From contig VGEP01000009.1 of the NCBI GenBank assembly GCA_016869215.1, positions 1 to 64,000 on the forward strand: a DNA stretch of 64,000 nucleotides, in the 5' to 3' direction. Both the position numbers and the translations under genes were made by a program. Under the pieces are notes generated by a model. It searched no databases, had not been told where the DNA came from, and was given only the letters and a program-made list of their open reading frames with translations. Numbering within the stretch: the stretch's first letter is position 1; each line of letters begins with the position of its first letter. The DNA is from Alphaproteobacteria bacterium. Lineage in GTDB: Bacteria; Pseudomonadota; Alphaproteobacteria; Rhizobiales; Xanthobacteraceae. This document shows positions 53,896 to 63,431 of this stretch, piece by piece.

Positions 53896-54111
53896 TCAGA
53901 ACTGGTGGCGGCCGGCGGAAATGGCGGCGGCCTGGCGCACGGCCGGATTCGGGGCCGGGATGCCGTCGTAGCGGATGCTTTCGGAGCGCTTGGCGTCGAG
54001 CGGCTGTGAGTTCGCTTCGGCCGTACGACCGTCGGCCACGACTGCGGCATTGGCGGTGGCGATGAACAGGGTCGCGGTAGCGAGCGCTGCGATCAGAATT
54101 TTGCCGATCAT
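53896..54111 (-). CDS. Small exported protein downstream of DoxX copy 2
   Basis: 71 residues; ATG at 54111 after GGGAGA. Signal peptide MIGKILIAALATATLFIATANAA, then a short polar chain RTAEANSQPLDAKRSESIRYDGIPAP. No known domain. It starts 26 bp after DoxX2, on the same strand, and ends at a strong terminator, so the two are likely co-transcribed. It may assist the DoxX protein in the periplasm; that is inference. Too small and embedded in a larger shadow frame, so easily missed. Confidence 0.75.
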   Translation of the reverse strand: MIGKILIAALATATLFIATANAAVVADGRTAEANSQPLDAKRSESIRYDGIPAPNPAVRQAAAISAGRHQF

Positions 54112-54137
54112 GTCGATCTCCCCGTGTCTGTCGGATA

Positions 54138-54518
54138 TCAGATGTCCCACGCGGCGCGCGGGCGGACGATGACGATCCGTTCGGCCGGGCTCTGCTTGGC
54201 GATGGCGGTCGCCGTGAACTGCGGCGAATGCGGGTGGGCGGCGACTGTGCTCGCCACGTGACCGATGGTCACGCCGAGCGCGCCGACCATGACGCAGGAC
54301 AGCAGCACTGCTCCGAGGATGCCGCCGCGCGGCAACAGGAGGCACAAGCCCGCGAGAATTTCCGCGGTGCCGGCGGCGAACAGGAAGCCGTAGCCGAGGC
54401 CGAGCGCCTGGAACTGCTGGGCCATCGGGCCCGCGCCCGAGAGCTTGGCATAACCCGCCACAAGCGCGATCGCACCGAGCGCGACCTGCACGCCGTAGAT
54501 GCTGATGGTCTTGGTCAT
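54138..54518 (-). CDS. DoxX-family membrane protein, copy 2
   Basis: 126 residues from the ATG at 54518 (MTKTISIYGVQVALGAIALV). Four TM segments matching copy 1 almost residue for residue over the first 90 positions (QQFQALGLGYGFLFAAGTAEILAGL); the C-terminal part diverges. Followed by the 71-residue exported protein. Promoter with CGATAC operator, site B. Tandem duplication with copy 1. Confidence 0.88.
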   Translation of the reverse strand: MTKTISIYGVQVALGAIALVAGYAKLSGAGPMAQQFQALGLGYGFLFAAGTAEILAGLCLLLPRGGILGAVLLSCVMVGALGVTIGHVASTVAAHPHSPQFTATAIAKQSPAERIVIVRPRAAWDI

Positions 54519-54560
54519 GGCACGGCCCCTTCTTCGATGGGGCCACACTAGGCGCCGAGC

Positions 54561-54607
54561 GTATCGCCCGAATGTCGCGGTAACGCTAATTGGTATCGTC
54601 GGTATCG
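54561..54607 (-). promoter_or_regulatory. CGATAC operator, site B (upstream of DoxX copy 2)
   Basis: Minus strand CGATACCGACGATACCAATT (54607-54588), two half-sites 9 bp apart, and a third CGATAC at 54566-54561, 32 bp from the second. The third site is 43 bp from the DoxX2 ATG. The bases after it (GGCGCCTAG) also match site A (GGCGCGCCTAG). Confidence 0.65.
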
Positions 54608-54701
54608 CTACCGAGAATGATTCATCAATGGCTGAAAACCGGCCAAAAACCTGGGTTTTCGAGCGCCCATGGGGCGGTCGCGGCCGGCCGGCCCGACGCT
54701 G

Positions 54702-54748
54702 CGATACAGACGATACAAATCCCGTTCGGCGCGAAACACCGCAGATAC
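54702..54748 (+). promoter_or_regulatory. CGATAC operator, site C (upstream of the hybrid kinase)
   Basis: Plus strand CGATACAGACGATACAAAT (54702-54720), two half-sites 9 bp apart, and a third AGATAC at 54743-54748, 32 bp after the second. Same orientation relative to its gene as sites A and B. Third site to ATG is 40 bp. ACACTATGATG after it could contain a -10-like element. Confidence 0.65.
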
Positions 54749-54787
54749 ACGGCGTGCACACTATGATGAGTTGGGGGAGTTTCAGCG

Positions 54788-57700
54788 ATGCCGACCAAGC
54801 GCATGTCAGGCGCCAAGACCAAACGAAAAGCGGCAGCCGGCACTGCAAGCCCTCATGCCAGGACGGTCCGCCCCAAGTCCGCGGGCCGGGCGCGCGACGG
54901 CGGCCTGGGCGAGGCCGAGCGCTATGCCCTCGCGCTCGAGTCGATCAACGAGAGCGTCTACGACTGGGACGTCGAGACCGACGAAGTCTATTTCTCGCCG
55001 TCGCTTCGCCAGATGCTCGGGCTCCGGCCCAACGAGCCGGTCACGCGCGCAGGCTGGGCCAAGCTGATCCATCCCGACGACCAGGTCCGTCACCGCGAAA
55101 CCCTGTTGGCGCATTTCCGCGCCGAAACGCCGCGCTTCGAATCCGAGTTCCGCTATCGCGCCGGCGACGGCAGCTGGCGCTGGGCGCGCCAGCACGGCAT
55201 CGCGCAACGCGACGGCCGCGGTCGCGTCCGGCGCATGGTGGGCGCGACGGGTGACATCACCGAGGCCAAGCTGCGCGAGCGCGAGCTGCAATCGGCGCGC
55301 GCCGAGGTCGTGGCCGCGCAGCGCTATGCACTGGCGCTCGAATCGATCAACGAGAATCTCTATGACTGGGATATCGACGCCGGTACGGTCTATTACGCCC
55401 CCGGCCTCTACCGCATTCTCGGCCTGACGCCCGACGAGCTTCACACTCCGAAGGACTGGACCGACCGGATCCATCCCGACGACCAGCCGCTGTTCCGCTA
55501 TTCGCTCGCGGAACATCTCAAGGGCAACACCCCGCGCTTCTCCATGGAGCTGCGCTACCGCGCCAGCGACGGTAGTTGGCGCTGGGCACGTCAGGCCGGC
55601 ATCGCGCTGCGCGGCCCCGACGGGCGTGCGCACCGCATGGTCGGCGCGGCCGGCGACATCACCGAGGCCAAGCGCGACGACGAGGCGATGCGGGTCTCCG
55701 CCGACGTGCTCAAGGTGATGAGCCACTCGACGTTCGAGCTGCAGACCGTGCTCGATGCGCTCGCCAATTCGGCCGTCCACCTTTGCGAGGCCGACACCGC
55801 CTTCATTTTCCGCCGCGACGGCTCGCACTACCGCGCGATGGCCGGCGTCGGCCACAACGACGCCTACAGCACCTTCCTGCGCGATCAGCGGATCCCGGTC
55901 GGCCGCGGCACCGTGGTCGGGCGGACCGCGCTCGAGGGCCGGCCGATCCACATTCCCGACATGGCGTCGGACCCCGAGTACAACTGGCCGGAGTCGCAGG
56001 CGATCGGCCGGTTCCGCACCATGCTCGGCGTGCCGCTGATGCGCGAGGGCGTGGCCATCGGCGTGATTGCGCTGGCGCGGCTGGTGACGCGGCCGTTCAG
56101 CGCCAAGCAGATCGAGCTGATCTCCACGTTCGCCGACCAGGCGGTGATCGCGATCGAGACGGTCCGCCTGTTCGAGCAGGTGCAGGAGCGCACCCGCGAG
56201 CTCGAACGTGCGCAGGAGTCGATGCAGACCGTGCTCGACAATATGACGGACGGCGTCACGCTGTTCGACAAGGACTTCCGCCGGCAATTCTCCAACCGGC
56301 GGCTCGACGAGATGGTTGGCTATCCGCCGGAACTGCGCGGCGCCGGCGTGTCGCTGCATGACATTTACCGCTTCATCTACGGCCGCGGCGATTACGGGCC
56401 GGTCGACGACCTCGAAGCCAGCGTTGCAGAGCACGTGGCGAAGGTGACCGATCCGGCGGGTTATCGCTACGAACGGCGCGTGCCCAGCGGGGCTTTCATC
56501 GAATTCACCTTCCGGCGGCTCGCCGACGGCGGCGTGCTCGCGATGTTCCGCGATATCACCGAGCTGAAGGAGCGGCAGGAGGCGCTGGCCGCCGCGAAGG
56601 AGGCCGCCGAGTACGCGCGCGCCGACGCCGAGCGCACCCGGTCGGTGCTCGCCACCATGATCGACAATATGAGCGACGGCATCGCGCTGATGACGCCGCA
56701 GGGCGACGACGTGCGCGCCGACTTCGTCAACCAGCGGATGATGGAGTTCCAGCGCTATCCCGCCGACATCGTGTTCCCCGGCTGCATGATGAGCGACGTG
56801 CGCCGCTTCCAGGTCGGCCGCGGCGATTTCGGCCCGGTCGACGACCCGGAGGCGAAGGTCCGCGAACTGGTCGATCACCTCCTCACCCCGGGCGGCGTGC
56901 GCTTCGAGCGGCCGTCGGCCAGCGGCCATTACATCGAAGTCAGCTACAAGCCGCTCGACAACGGCACCATCCTCAGCATCCACCGCGACATCACCGAGCT
57001 GAAGGAACGCGAGGCCTCGCTCGCGTCGGCGAAGGAGGCTGCCGAGGCCGCGCGCGCCGACGTCGAACACACGCGCCAGATCATGCAGACCGTGCTGGAC
57101 AACATGAACGAGGCGGTCCAGCTCTTCGACAAGGACTTCAACGTCGAGTTCGTCAATCGCCAGCTCTACGAATTTCACCAGTACACGCCCGAAATCGGCG
57201 GGCCGGGCGTCTCGGGCTATGCGGGAATGCGCTTCATGGCGGAGCGTGGCGACTACGGCCCGAACGTCGACGTCGAGAAGGTCGTGGCCGAGCGCGCCGC
57301 GCGCATTCGCGACCCGAAAGGCAGCCGGCACGTGCGCCGGGCCGGCAACGGCAGCCTCGTCGAATTCACCTTCAACCCGCTGCCCGGCGGCCGTGTGCTC
57401 TGCGTGGGCCACGACGTCACCGAGGTCAAGCAGCGCGAGGCGGCGCTGCGGGCCGCAGGCGAGATCCTCAAGCTCATCAGCCGCACCAAGTTCGATCTCA
57501 AGGCGGTGCTCGACAAGCTCGTGGAATCGGCGGTGGCGCTGTGCGAGGCAGACGGCGCCAACATTCATCAGAAGATCGGCGACGAATTCCGGGTCACGGC
57601 GAGCCACGGCTACTCGCGCGAATTGACGGAGTTCATGTTCAATTCGCCGATCCCGCTCGACCGAAGCTCGCTGACCGGCCGGACCGTGCTCGACCGCACC

Positions 57701-60700
57701 GTGATCCACATCCCCGACATCACGAAGGACCCGACCTACAACTGGCAGGGACCGCAACGCTTCGACGAGTACCGGACCATCATCGGCGTGCCGCTGCTGC
57801 GCGACGGCCAGCCGATCGGCGTGCTGGCGATCACGCGCGCCAAGCCGCGCCCGTTCACGCCGGCGCAGATCGAGCTGATCTCGACGTTCGCCGACCAGGC
57901 CGTGATTGCAATCGAGACCCTGCGCCTGTTCGACGAGGTCCAGGAGCGCACTGCGGACGTCGAGCGCACGCGCCAGATCATGCAGACCGCCTTCGACAAC
58001 ATGGAGGACGGTGTCGCCCTGCTCGACAAGGACATGCGCGTGCAGCTCATCAGCCGCGAACGCGTCGAGAGTCGCCAATTCCCGAAAGAGATGACTCGTC
58101 CCGGAACGCCGGCGCGCGACCTGATCCGCTTCCAGGCGGCGCGCGGCGATTTCGGACCGGTGGCGAACGACGAGGAGGTCGAACGCAAGGTCGACGCAGC
58201 GGTTGCGCGCATGTTACTTCCGGACGGCAATCGTTACGAGCGGCGCGAAGGCGACCGCCATATCGAATATCATTTTAAGCCGATCGCCGACGGCGGCCTG
58301 CTCGCCGTCTTCCGCGACATCACCGGCCTCAAGGAGCGCGAACAGGCGTTGGCCCAGGCGCGCAGCGTCATGCAGTACGTGCTGGACAATATGAGCGACG
58401 GCGTCACGCTGTTCGACCGCGATTTCCGCTGCCGGTTCACCAACCAGCGTCTGATCGACTTCCTGCAGATCGACCCGAGCGTGGTTGCGCCCGGCTCGTC
58501 GCTGTTGGACATTTTGCGCCACCAGGCCCGGCGCGGCGATTTCGGGCCGCCGGAAGAGGCGGAGCGTTTGGCGCGCGAGCGCTTCGCCCTGATTTCGAGC
58601 CCTGGCGGAGCTCAATTCGAGCGGCGGACCGCCGAAGGTCGCCAGCTCGAATTCAAGTTCATTCCGCTCGCGAACGGCGAGACCATTGCCGTCACCCGCG
58701 ACATCACCGAGTTGAAGGATCGCGAGGGGGCGATGATCGCCGCCAAGGAGGACGTCGAGCGCACGCGCGAGCTGCTGCAGACCATCCTCGACAACATGAG
58801 CGACGGCATCACGCTATGGGACAGCGACTTCCGCTGGAAGTTCAGCAACCGCCAGCACATCGAACGCCAGCAATACACACCCGACGTGCTCAAGCCAGGC
58901 TCAACCGGCTACGACATGATTCGCTATCAGGCCAAGCGCGGCGAGTACGGCCGGCTCAGGGACGACGAGATCGAGAATAAGGTCCAGGAAGTCGCCTCGA
59001 TCATCCGCAATCCGAAGGGCGGACGCTACGAGCGCCGCACGCTGAGCGGCCGCCACGTCGAGTTCAAGTACAACCGGCTCGCCGACGGCAGCATGATCGG
59101 TCTCTACCGCGATATCACCGAACTGAAAGACCGCGAGGTGGCGCTGGGCGCCGCCAAAGAGTCCGCCGAGGCGGCGCGCGCCGAAGCGGAAGCGGCCACG
59201 CATGCGAAGTCCACATTCCTCGCCACCATGAGCCACGAAATCCGCACCCCAATGAACGGCGTGCTCGGCATGATGGAAGTGCTTGAGCACCAGGGGCTCA
59301 ACGACGAGCAGCGCCGGAGCGTTGCGACCATGCGCGATTCCGCGCAGGGGCTGCTGCGCATCATCGACGATCTGCTCGACTTCTCCAAGATCGAGGCCGG
59401 GCGGCTGGAGCTGGAAGAGACCGCATTCTCGCTCTCGGGTCTGATCTCGGGCTCGGTGGAAACGTTCCGCCCGCAGGCCGCGGCCAAGGGCCTGACCATC
59501 GATGTGCTGATCGCCGCGGGCTCGAACGACGCGCTGGTCGGCGATCCGACACGCGTGCGGCAAGTCCTGTTCAACCTGCTCGGCAACGCCGTGAAATTCA
59601 CCCAGCGCGGCGGCGTCCAGGTGCGCGCCGGTACGGCGCCGCTCGGCCAGGGTGCGACGCGCGTAACGTTGTCGATCAGCGACACCGGGATCGGGCTGAC
59701 GCCGGAGCAGCGCGCGCGCCTGTTCCAGCCGTTCGCCCAGGCCGATTCTTCGACCACGCGCAAGTTCGGCGGGACCGGGCTCGGCCTGTCGATCGTGCGG
59801 CGGCTCGTGGAGCTGATGGACGGCACGATCGAAATCGAGAGCACGCCCGGTGCCGGTTCGACCTTCACCGTGTTGTTGACGCTGAAGGCCGCGCCGGCCG
59901 ACTCGCCGCTGGCGGCGCTGCTGCGGCCCGAGGGCGGCGACCGGCCGGCCGCTCCCATCCCGATCCGCAGCGAACGCCACCGTGTGCTGGTGGTCGACGA
60001 CCATCCGGTCAATCGCGAAGTGCTGGTCCGCCAGCTCGGACTGCTGGGCGTGGCCGCCGACAGCGTCAACGACGGCGTCGAGGCGCTCGAAGCCTGGATG
60101 GCGGGCCGCTACATCGCGGTGCTCGCCGACATCCACATGCCGCGCATGGACGGCTATGAACTGAGCCGGCGCATTCGAGAAGCCGAAGCCGCAGGTGCGA
60201 AGGCGGGCCGCACGCCGATTGTCGCCGTCACCGCCAATGCAATGAAAGGCGAGGAGGAGCGTTGCATCGCGGCCGGGATGGACGCCTATCTGGTGAAGCC
60301 GGTCAGCATCGACCGGCTGCGCACAACGCTCGAACGCTGGCTATCGGTCGGCGGCGATAGCGACCGCGCCGACGCCAGCGAGGGCAACAACGGGGCCGCC
60401 ATCGACCGTAGCGTGCTCGGCGCCTGGCTTGGCGACGACCTTGCCGCCATCGGCTCGCTGCTCGGCAAGTTTCGCGACACTGCGATCGAGACCCAGCGCG
60501 AGATCGACGGCGCCTCGCGCAGCGGCAACCTCGCCGCGCTTGCCGCGGCGGCCCACAAGCTCAAGGGCGCGGCCAATGCGGTGGGCGCCAAGGGTGTCGG
60601 CAGCGCCGCAGCCGTTCTGGAGCAGGCCGGCAAGGCCGGCGACCGCGCGCGGTGCCGCGAGGGCCTGGGACCGCTCGCGTCCGAGCTGCGCCGCGCAATG

Positions 60701-60733
60701 GCCGAGATCGAGGCGTCGCAGCCCCGCTCCTGA
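54788..60733 (+). CDS. Giant soluble hybrid sensor histidine kinase (PAS2-GAF-PAS3-GAF-PAS3-HisKA-HATPase-REC-Hpt)
   Basis: 1981 residues, no membrane segment. Two PAS/PAC units (about 45-160, 178-298), GAF1 (317-465), three PAS_7-like units (478-596, 621-740, 766-882), GAF2 (903-1050), three more PAS_7-like units (1064-1182, 1193-1308, 1330-1448), each ending in RDITELKxR or close to it. Then HisKA with H1483 ([13 protein letters not shown]), HATPase ([25 protein letters not shown]), REC with D1781 ([11 protein letters not shown]) and Hpt with H1923 ([10 protein letters not shown]). A complete internal phosphorelay, lacking only an output regulator. ATG at 54788 (GGGGGAG upstream). Divergent from DoxX2 and shares its operator. 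Confidence 0.92.
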   Translation: MPTKRMSGAKTKRKAAAGTASPHARTVRPKSAGRARDGGLGEAERYALALESINESVYDWDVETDEVYFSPSLRQMLGLRPNEPVTRAGWAKLIHPDDQVRHRETLLAHFRAETPRFESEFRYRAGDGSWRWARQHGIAQRDGRGRVRRMVGATGDITEAKLRERELQSARAEVVAAQRYALALESINENLYDWDIDAGTVYYAPGLYRILGLTPDELHTPKDWTDRIHPDDQPLFRYSLAEHLKGNTPRFSMELRYRASDGSWRWARQAGIALRGPDGRAHRMVGAAGDITEAKRDDEAMRVSADVLKVMSHSTFELQTVLDALANSAVHLCEADTAFIFRRDGSHYRAMAGVGHNDAYSTFLRDQRIPVGRGTVVGRTALEGRPIHIPDMASDPEYNWPESQAIGRFRTMLGVPLMREGVAIGVIALARLVTRPFSAKQIELISTFADQAVIAIETVRLFEQVQERTRELERAQESMQTVLDNMTDGVTLFDKDFRRQFSNRRLDEMVGYPPELRGAGVSLHDIYRFIYGRGDYGPVDDLEASVAEHVAKVTDPAGYRYERRVPSGAFIEFTFRRLADGGVLAMFRDITELKERQEALAAAKEAAEYARADAERTRSVLATMIDNMSDGIALMTPQGDDVRADFVNQRMMEFQRYPADIVFPGCMMSDVRRFQVGRGDFGPVDDPEAKVRELVDHLLTPGGVRFERPSASGHYIEVSYKPLDNGTILSIHRDITELKEREASLASAKEAAEAARADVEHTRQIMQTVLDNMNEAVQLFDKDFNVEFVNRQLYEFHQYTPEIGGPGVSGYAGMRFMAERGDYGPNVDVEKVVAERAARIRDPKGSRHVRRAGNGSLVEFTFNPLPGGRVLCVGHDVTEVKQREAALRAAGEILKLISRTKFDLKAVLDKLVESAVALCEADGANIHQKIGDEFRVTASHGYSRELTEFMFNSPIPLDRSSLTGRTVLDRTVIHIPDITKDPTYNWQGPQRFDEYRTIIGVPLLRDGQPIGVLAITRAKPRPFTPAQIELISTFADQAVIAIETLRLFDEVQERTADVERTRQIMQTAFDNMEDGVALLDKDMRVQLISRERVESRQFPKEMTRPGTPARDLIRFQAARGDFGPVANDEEVERKVDAAVARMLLPDGNRYERREGDRHIEYHFKPIADGGLLAVFRDITGLKEREQALAQARSVMQYVLDNMSDGVTLFDRDFRCRFTNQRLIDFLQIDPSVVAPGSSLLDILRHQARRGDFGPPEEAERLARERFALISSPGGAQFERRTAEGRQLEFKFIPLANGETIAVTRDITELKDREGAMIAAKEDVERTRELLQTILDNMSDGITLWDSDFRWKFSNRQHIERQQYTPDVLKPGSTGYDMIRYQAKRGEYGRLRDDEIENKVQEVASIIRNPKGGRYERRTLSGRHVEFKYNRLADGSMIGLYRDITELKDREVALGAAKESAEAARAEAEAATHAKSTFLATMSHEIRTPMNGVLGMMEVLEHQGLNDEQRRSVATMRDSAQGLLRIIDDLLDFSKIEAGRLELEETAFSLSGLISGSVETFRPQAAAKGLTIDVLIAAGSNDALVGDPTRVRQVLFNLLGNAVKFTQRGGVQVRAGTAPLGQGATRVTLSISDTGIGLTPEQRARLFQPFAQADSSTTRKFGGTGLGLSIVRRLVELMDGTIEIESTPGAGSTFTVLLTLKAAPADSPLAALLRPEGGDRPAAPIPIRSERHRVLVVDDHPVNREVLVRQLGLLGVAADSVNDGVEALEAWMAGRYIAVLADIHMPRMDGYELSRRIREAEAAGAKAGRTPIVAVTANAMKGEEERCIAAGMDAYLVKPVSIDRLRTTLERWLSVGGDSDRADASEGNNGAAIDRSVLGAWLGDDLAAIGSLLGKFRDTAIETQREIDGASRSGNLAALAAAAHKLKGAANAVGAKGVGSAAAVLEQAGKAGDRARCREGLGPLASELRRAMAEIEASQPRS

Positions 60734-60743
60734 GCGGGCGTTG

Positions 60744-61340
60744 TCAGTGCTTGCGCAGCGCGATGTGTACGCCGGTGATGTGAACGCCGCGCGGCGTGAT
60801 CGACACCGACTGCCGGTCGCCCTGCGTCGTCAGCGCGAGTCCCGCCGTGAACAGGTCGCTGGTCGCGACCGCGCGGACGCGGTTGCCGGCGGCGCTGCCC
60901 GAAACCGAGCTGGACACGCCGTTGCTGGCTTCTTGCCAACTGCCGAAAATCCGCCCGCGCCGCTCGACCACGTTGCTGGACAGATCGAAGCGGTAGCTGT
61001 CGCTGGCGCAGCGGATGCTGAGATTGAGGCTCTTGCCGTCCCGGCCGGCGCTGTGGCGCGCCCGGCAGCGCAGCCGCTCGCGCGTCCCGCTCGACAAGAC
61101 GATCGTGCCGCCGCCGCTCCACGAGCCGGCCATGATCGCGAACACATGCGGTTCGGGTTTGGCGGCGGTTTCGCCCGGTGTGGCGGCGGCCGGCTTGACC
61201 GCGTCCGGTTTGGCCGCGGCCGCAGGCGCTGTGCCCCGCGGTGCAGATTGTGCCGGCGCCGGCTGCGCCATTGCAGCTTCGCATGTCAGGACGATCGCCA
61301 GCGCGGCGACGGCCCGTTGTCCGATTGCATACGGATTCAT
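60744..61340 (-). CDS. Exported protein, paralogue of the next gene (copy A)
   Basis: 198 residues from the ATG at 61340 (MNPYAIGQRAVAALAIVL). Signal peptide ends near CEAAMAQPAPAQ, followed by an Ala/Pro/Lys-rich linker of about 50 residues. The C-terminal domain (about 68-198) has AGSWSGGGTI, TRERLRCRARH, LSIRCASDSYRFDLSSNVVERRGRIFGSW, and ends in a HIALRKH tail. The same pattern is in the 61393-61872 protein. No known enzyme. Probably periplasmic; role unknown. Confidence 0.8.
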   Translation of the reverse strand: MNPYAIGQRAVAALAIVLTCEAAMAQPAPAQSAPRGTAPAAAAKPDAVKPAAATPGETAAKPEPHVFAIMAGSWSGGGTIVLSSGTRERLRCRARHSAGRDGKSLNLSIRCASDSYRFDLSSNVVERRGRIFGSWQEASNGVSSSVSGSAAGNRVRAVATSDLFTAGLALTTQGDRQSVSITPRGVHITGVHIALRKH

Positions 61341-61392
61341 CGGCGCCCCCTCACAGTCTGTGAGGGGATCATAGGACAACTTGCGTCCGCCG

Positions 61393-61872
61393 TCAGCGTT
61401 TGCGCAGCGACAGCGTCACCCGGTCGACCACCGTGCCCTCCGGCCGCATGGTGACCGTCTGCTGGTTCGAGCCGGTCGACATGGATAGCCGGGCCGAGAA
61501 GGTGTTGCCGACCGCAAGCACGTTGATCTGGCTGCCGGTGGCGCGGCCGTTCATCGTGCCGGCAGCGTTGAACGTGGTTTCGCTCCACTGGCCGGACAGC
61601 GATCCGCCTCGGTTGGTCACGAAGCCGGTCAAATCGAACTTGTAGCTGTCGCTGGCGCAGCGAATGGCGAGCTGGACATGATTGCCGTCCTCGCCGACGG
61701 TGTAGTTCGCCCGGCAGCGCAGTCGCTCGCGCTTGCCGTCGGTCATGTTGATCAGGCCACCGCCGGTCCATTCGCCGGCCATGCCGGTGAAGGGTCCGGC
61801 CGCGATAGCGGCGTTGGGTCCGGTCAATGCAAGGGTCAAGACAGTCAGGGCCCACGCTATTCGCGACAACAT
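61393..61872 (-). CDS. Exported protein, paralogue of the preceding entry (copy B)
   Basis: 159 residues, ATG at 61872. Signal peptide LSRIAWALTVLTLALTGPNAAIAAG. The domain pattern matches copy A: MAGEWTGGGLI, KRERLRCRANY, LAIRCASDSYKFDL, GSLSGQWSETT, VTLSLRKR. No linker here. Two close paralogues next to each other and behind an OmpR regulator on the same strand suggest a duplicated envelope-stress-type gene; function unknown. 52 bp separate the two. Confidence 0.8.
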   Translation of the reverse strand: MLSRIAWALTVLTLALTGPNAAIAAGPFTGMAGEWTGGGLINMTDGKRERLRCRANYTVGEDGNHVQLAIRCASDSYKFDLTGFVTNRGGSLSGQWSETTFNAAGTMNGRATGSQINVLAVGNTFSARLSMSTGSNQQTVTMRPEGTVVDRVTLSLRKR

Positions 61873-62015
61873 TCAGCGCTCCTCTTCGGTGGCGTCCCGG
61901 CGCCCGCAAACACGCGCCTCGGCGGCGCTATCGGCCGCCCCGCGCGGGCGGCACTCTGCCATGGCGCAAGTTCCGCCGCCACGGCCCAATACGGCAAAAT
62001 GCTGAAGAGAATGCG

Positions 62016-62723
62016 TCAGTCCTTCGGCGGCACGAACATGTAGCCGACGCCGCGGACGGTGCGGATCGCCTCCGGGTGCGCGGGATCGGCCTCGATCTTG
62101 CGACGCAGCCTGGTGATCCGCAGATCGATGGCGCGATCGAAGGCCTCCATCTCGCGATGGGCTGTGACTTCGAGCAGCCAGTCGCGGGTTAATGGGCGGT
62201 TGGGGTTTTCGGCGAAAACCTTGAGCAGGTCGAATTCGCTGGACGTCAGCGTCTCCTCGTCGCCATTGCCCGGATCGACCAGCACGCGTTTCTCCAGGTC
62301 CAGCACGCGGCGGCCCATGCGGGTGCGCGGTCCGGCGGACGCCTGCGCGCCGGTGACGCGCCGGAGCACGCTCTTGATCCGCGCGAGCAGTTCGCGCGGT
62401 TCGTAGGGCTTGCCGATGTAATCGTCGGCGCCGGTCTCGAGCCCGACCACGCGATCGACGGTGTCGGAGGCCGCCGTCACCATGATGATCCCGACGCGCC
62501 CGCTTCGCTCGCGCAGCCAGCGCGCCAGCGCAAAGCCGTCCTCGCCCGGCAAGCCGACGTCGAGCAACACCAGTTCGGGAAGCTCGCGCTCGACGATTCG
62601 CCGCAGTGCGCCGCCGCCGTCGGCGCCGCTGACGCGAAAGCTCTGCTTGTCGAGGTAGTCGACGAGCAGTTGGCGCTGCGTCGGCTCGTCTTCGACCACG
62701 ACGATGTGCGGCCGCTGGTCCAT
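62016..62723 (-). CDS. OmpR/PhoB-type response regulator
   Basis: 235 residues. Receiver domain with acidic ED/DE near [11 protein letters not shown], phosphoacceptor D55 ([13 protein letters not shown]), T83 and K105 (IGKPYEP). A C-terminal winged-helix domain ([52 protein letters not shown]). No histidine kinase gene directly beside it. It lies 24 bp after the HbpS-like gene on the same strand, so the two are probably one operon. TorR-like in overall pattern. Its partner could be the orphan hybrid kinase at 54788, but this is untested. Confidence 0.92.
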   Translation of the reverse strand: MDQRPHIVVVEDEPTQRQLLVDYLDKQSFRVSGADGGGALRRIVERELPELVLLDVGLPGEDGFALARWLRERSGRVGIIMVTAASDTVDRVVGLETGADDYIGKPYEPRELLARIKSVLRRVTGAQASAGPRTRMGRRVLDLEKRVLVDPGNGDEETLTSSEFDLLKVFAENPNRPLTRDWLLEVTAHREMEAFDRAIDLRITRLRRKIEADPAHPEAIRTVRGVGYMFVPPKD

Positions 62724-62747
62724 GCCCCGATCCGAATTGCCGCAGCG

Positions 62748-63236
62748 CTACTTCATGGCCTCGGCGCCGGCCTGCGCAACCTGCGCGTTGTTCGACGACC
62801 GCATGCCCGACACGCCGATGGCACCGACGATCTTGCCGTCGGCTACGAGCGGCAGGCCGCCGTCCAGCGGTACGATGTCCCGGAGCGCGAGGAAGCGCAG
62901 GCCTGCGCCGCCGCCGGAGATCGCCTCGTCGAGCAGCTTGGATGGAATCTTGAAGTAGAGCGCCGAGCGCGCCTTTCCGGTGGACAGCTCGACCGAGGAC
63001 AGTTGCGTGTTGTCCATGCGGTGCAGCATCACCAGATGGCCGCCGCTGTCGATGATCGCGATTGCCATCGGCCAGTTGTTCTTCGCCGCTTCCGCCTCGG
63101 CGGCAGCCATGGCCTTTTTCGCGGCTTCCAGTGTGATTGGGGGGCCATATGGCGGCTGCGTGTTCTGCGATTGTGCGGGCAGCACCGCCAGCAGCGCAAA
63201 AACGCAGGCGCCGGCAAGGGTTCTCAGCATCGTCAT
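62748..63236 (-). CDS. Exported HbpS/GlcG-family protein
   Basis: 162 residues from the ATG at 63236 (GGAGG upstream). Signal peptide [24 protein letters not shown]. GlcG/HbpS domain: [43 protein letters not shown], then [15 protein letters not shown], and [19 protein letters not shown]. In Streptomyces the homologue HbpS is a secreted haem-binding redox sensor acting with a two-component system. Here it lies directly ahead of a response regulator. Haem binding by this protein is inferred from family alone. Divergent from msrA. Confidence 0.88.
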   Translation of the reverse strand: MTMLRTLAGACVFALLAVLPAQSQNTQPPYGPPITLEAAKKAMAAAEAEAAKNNWPMAIAIIDSGGHLVMLHRMDNTQLSSVELSTGKARSALYFKIPSKLLDEAISGGGAGLRFLALRDIVPLDGGLPLVADGKIVGAIGVSGMRSSNNAQVAQAGAEAMK

Positions 63237-63431
63237 GGGGCCTCCACACACAATCCGGTTTGGCCGCAGCATAAGTGCCCTGAGCGATTAGGGAAACAGG
63301 GCCGCTCGCGACGCCGTGAAGCATTCGAGGGTCCCGATGGCTGGAATTTGACGACCCGGACGGTGCCTAATGCGCGCGTTCGGCCTATATTTGCGTCACC
63401 GATCGCAATCAGACCTGCAGGAGAACCGGCC

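Noticed and set aside
54806-58078. 1090-codon minus-strand ORF opposite the kinase
   Set aside because: Shadow of the repeated PAS/GAF coding sequence; His/Asp/Val-rich with no motif.
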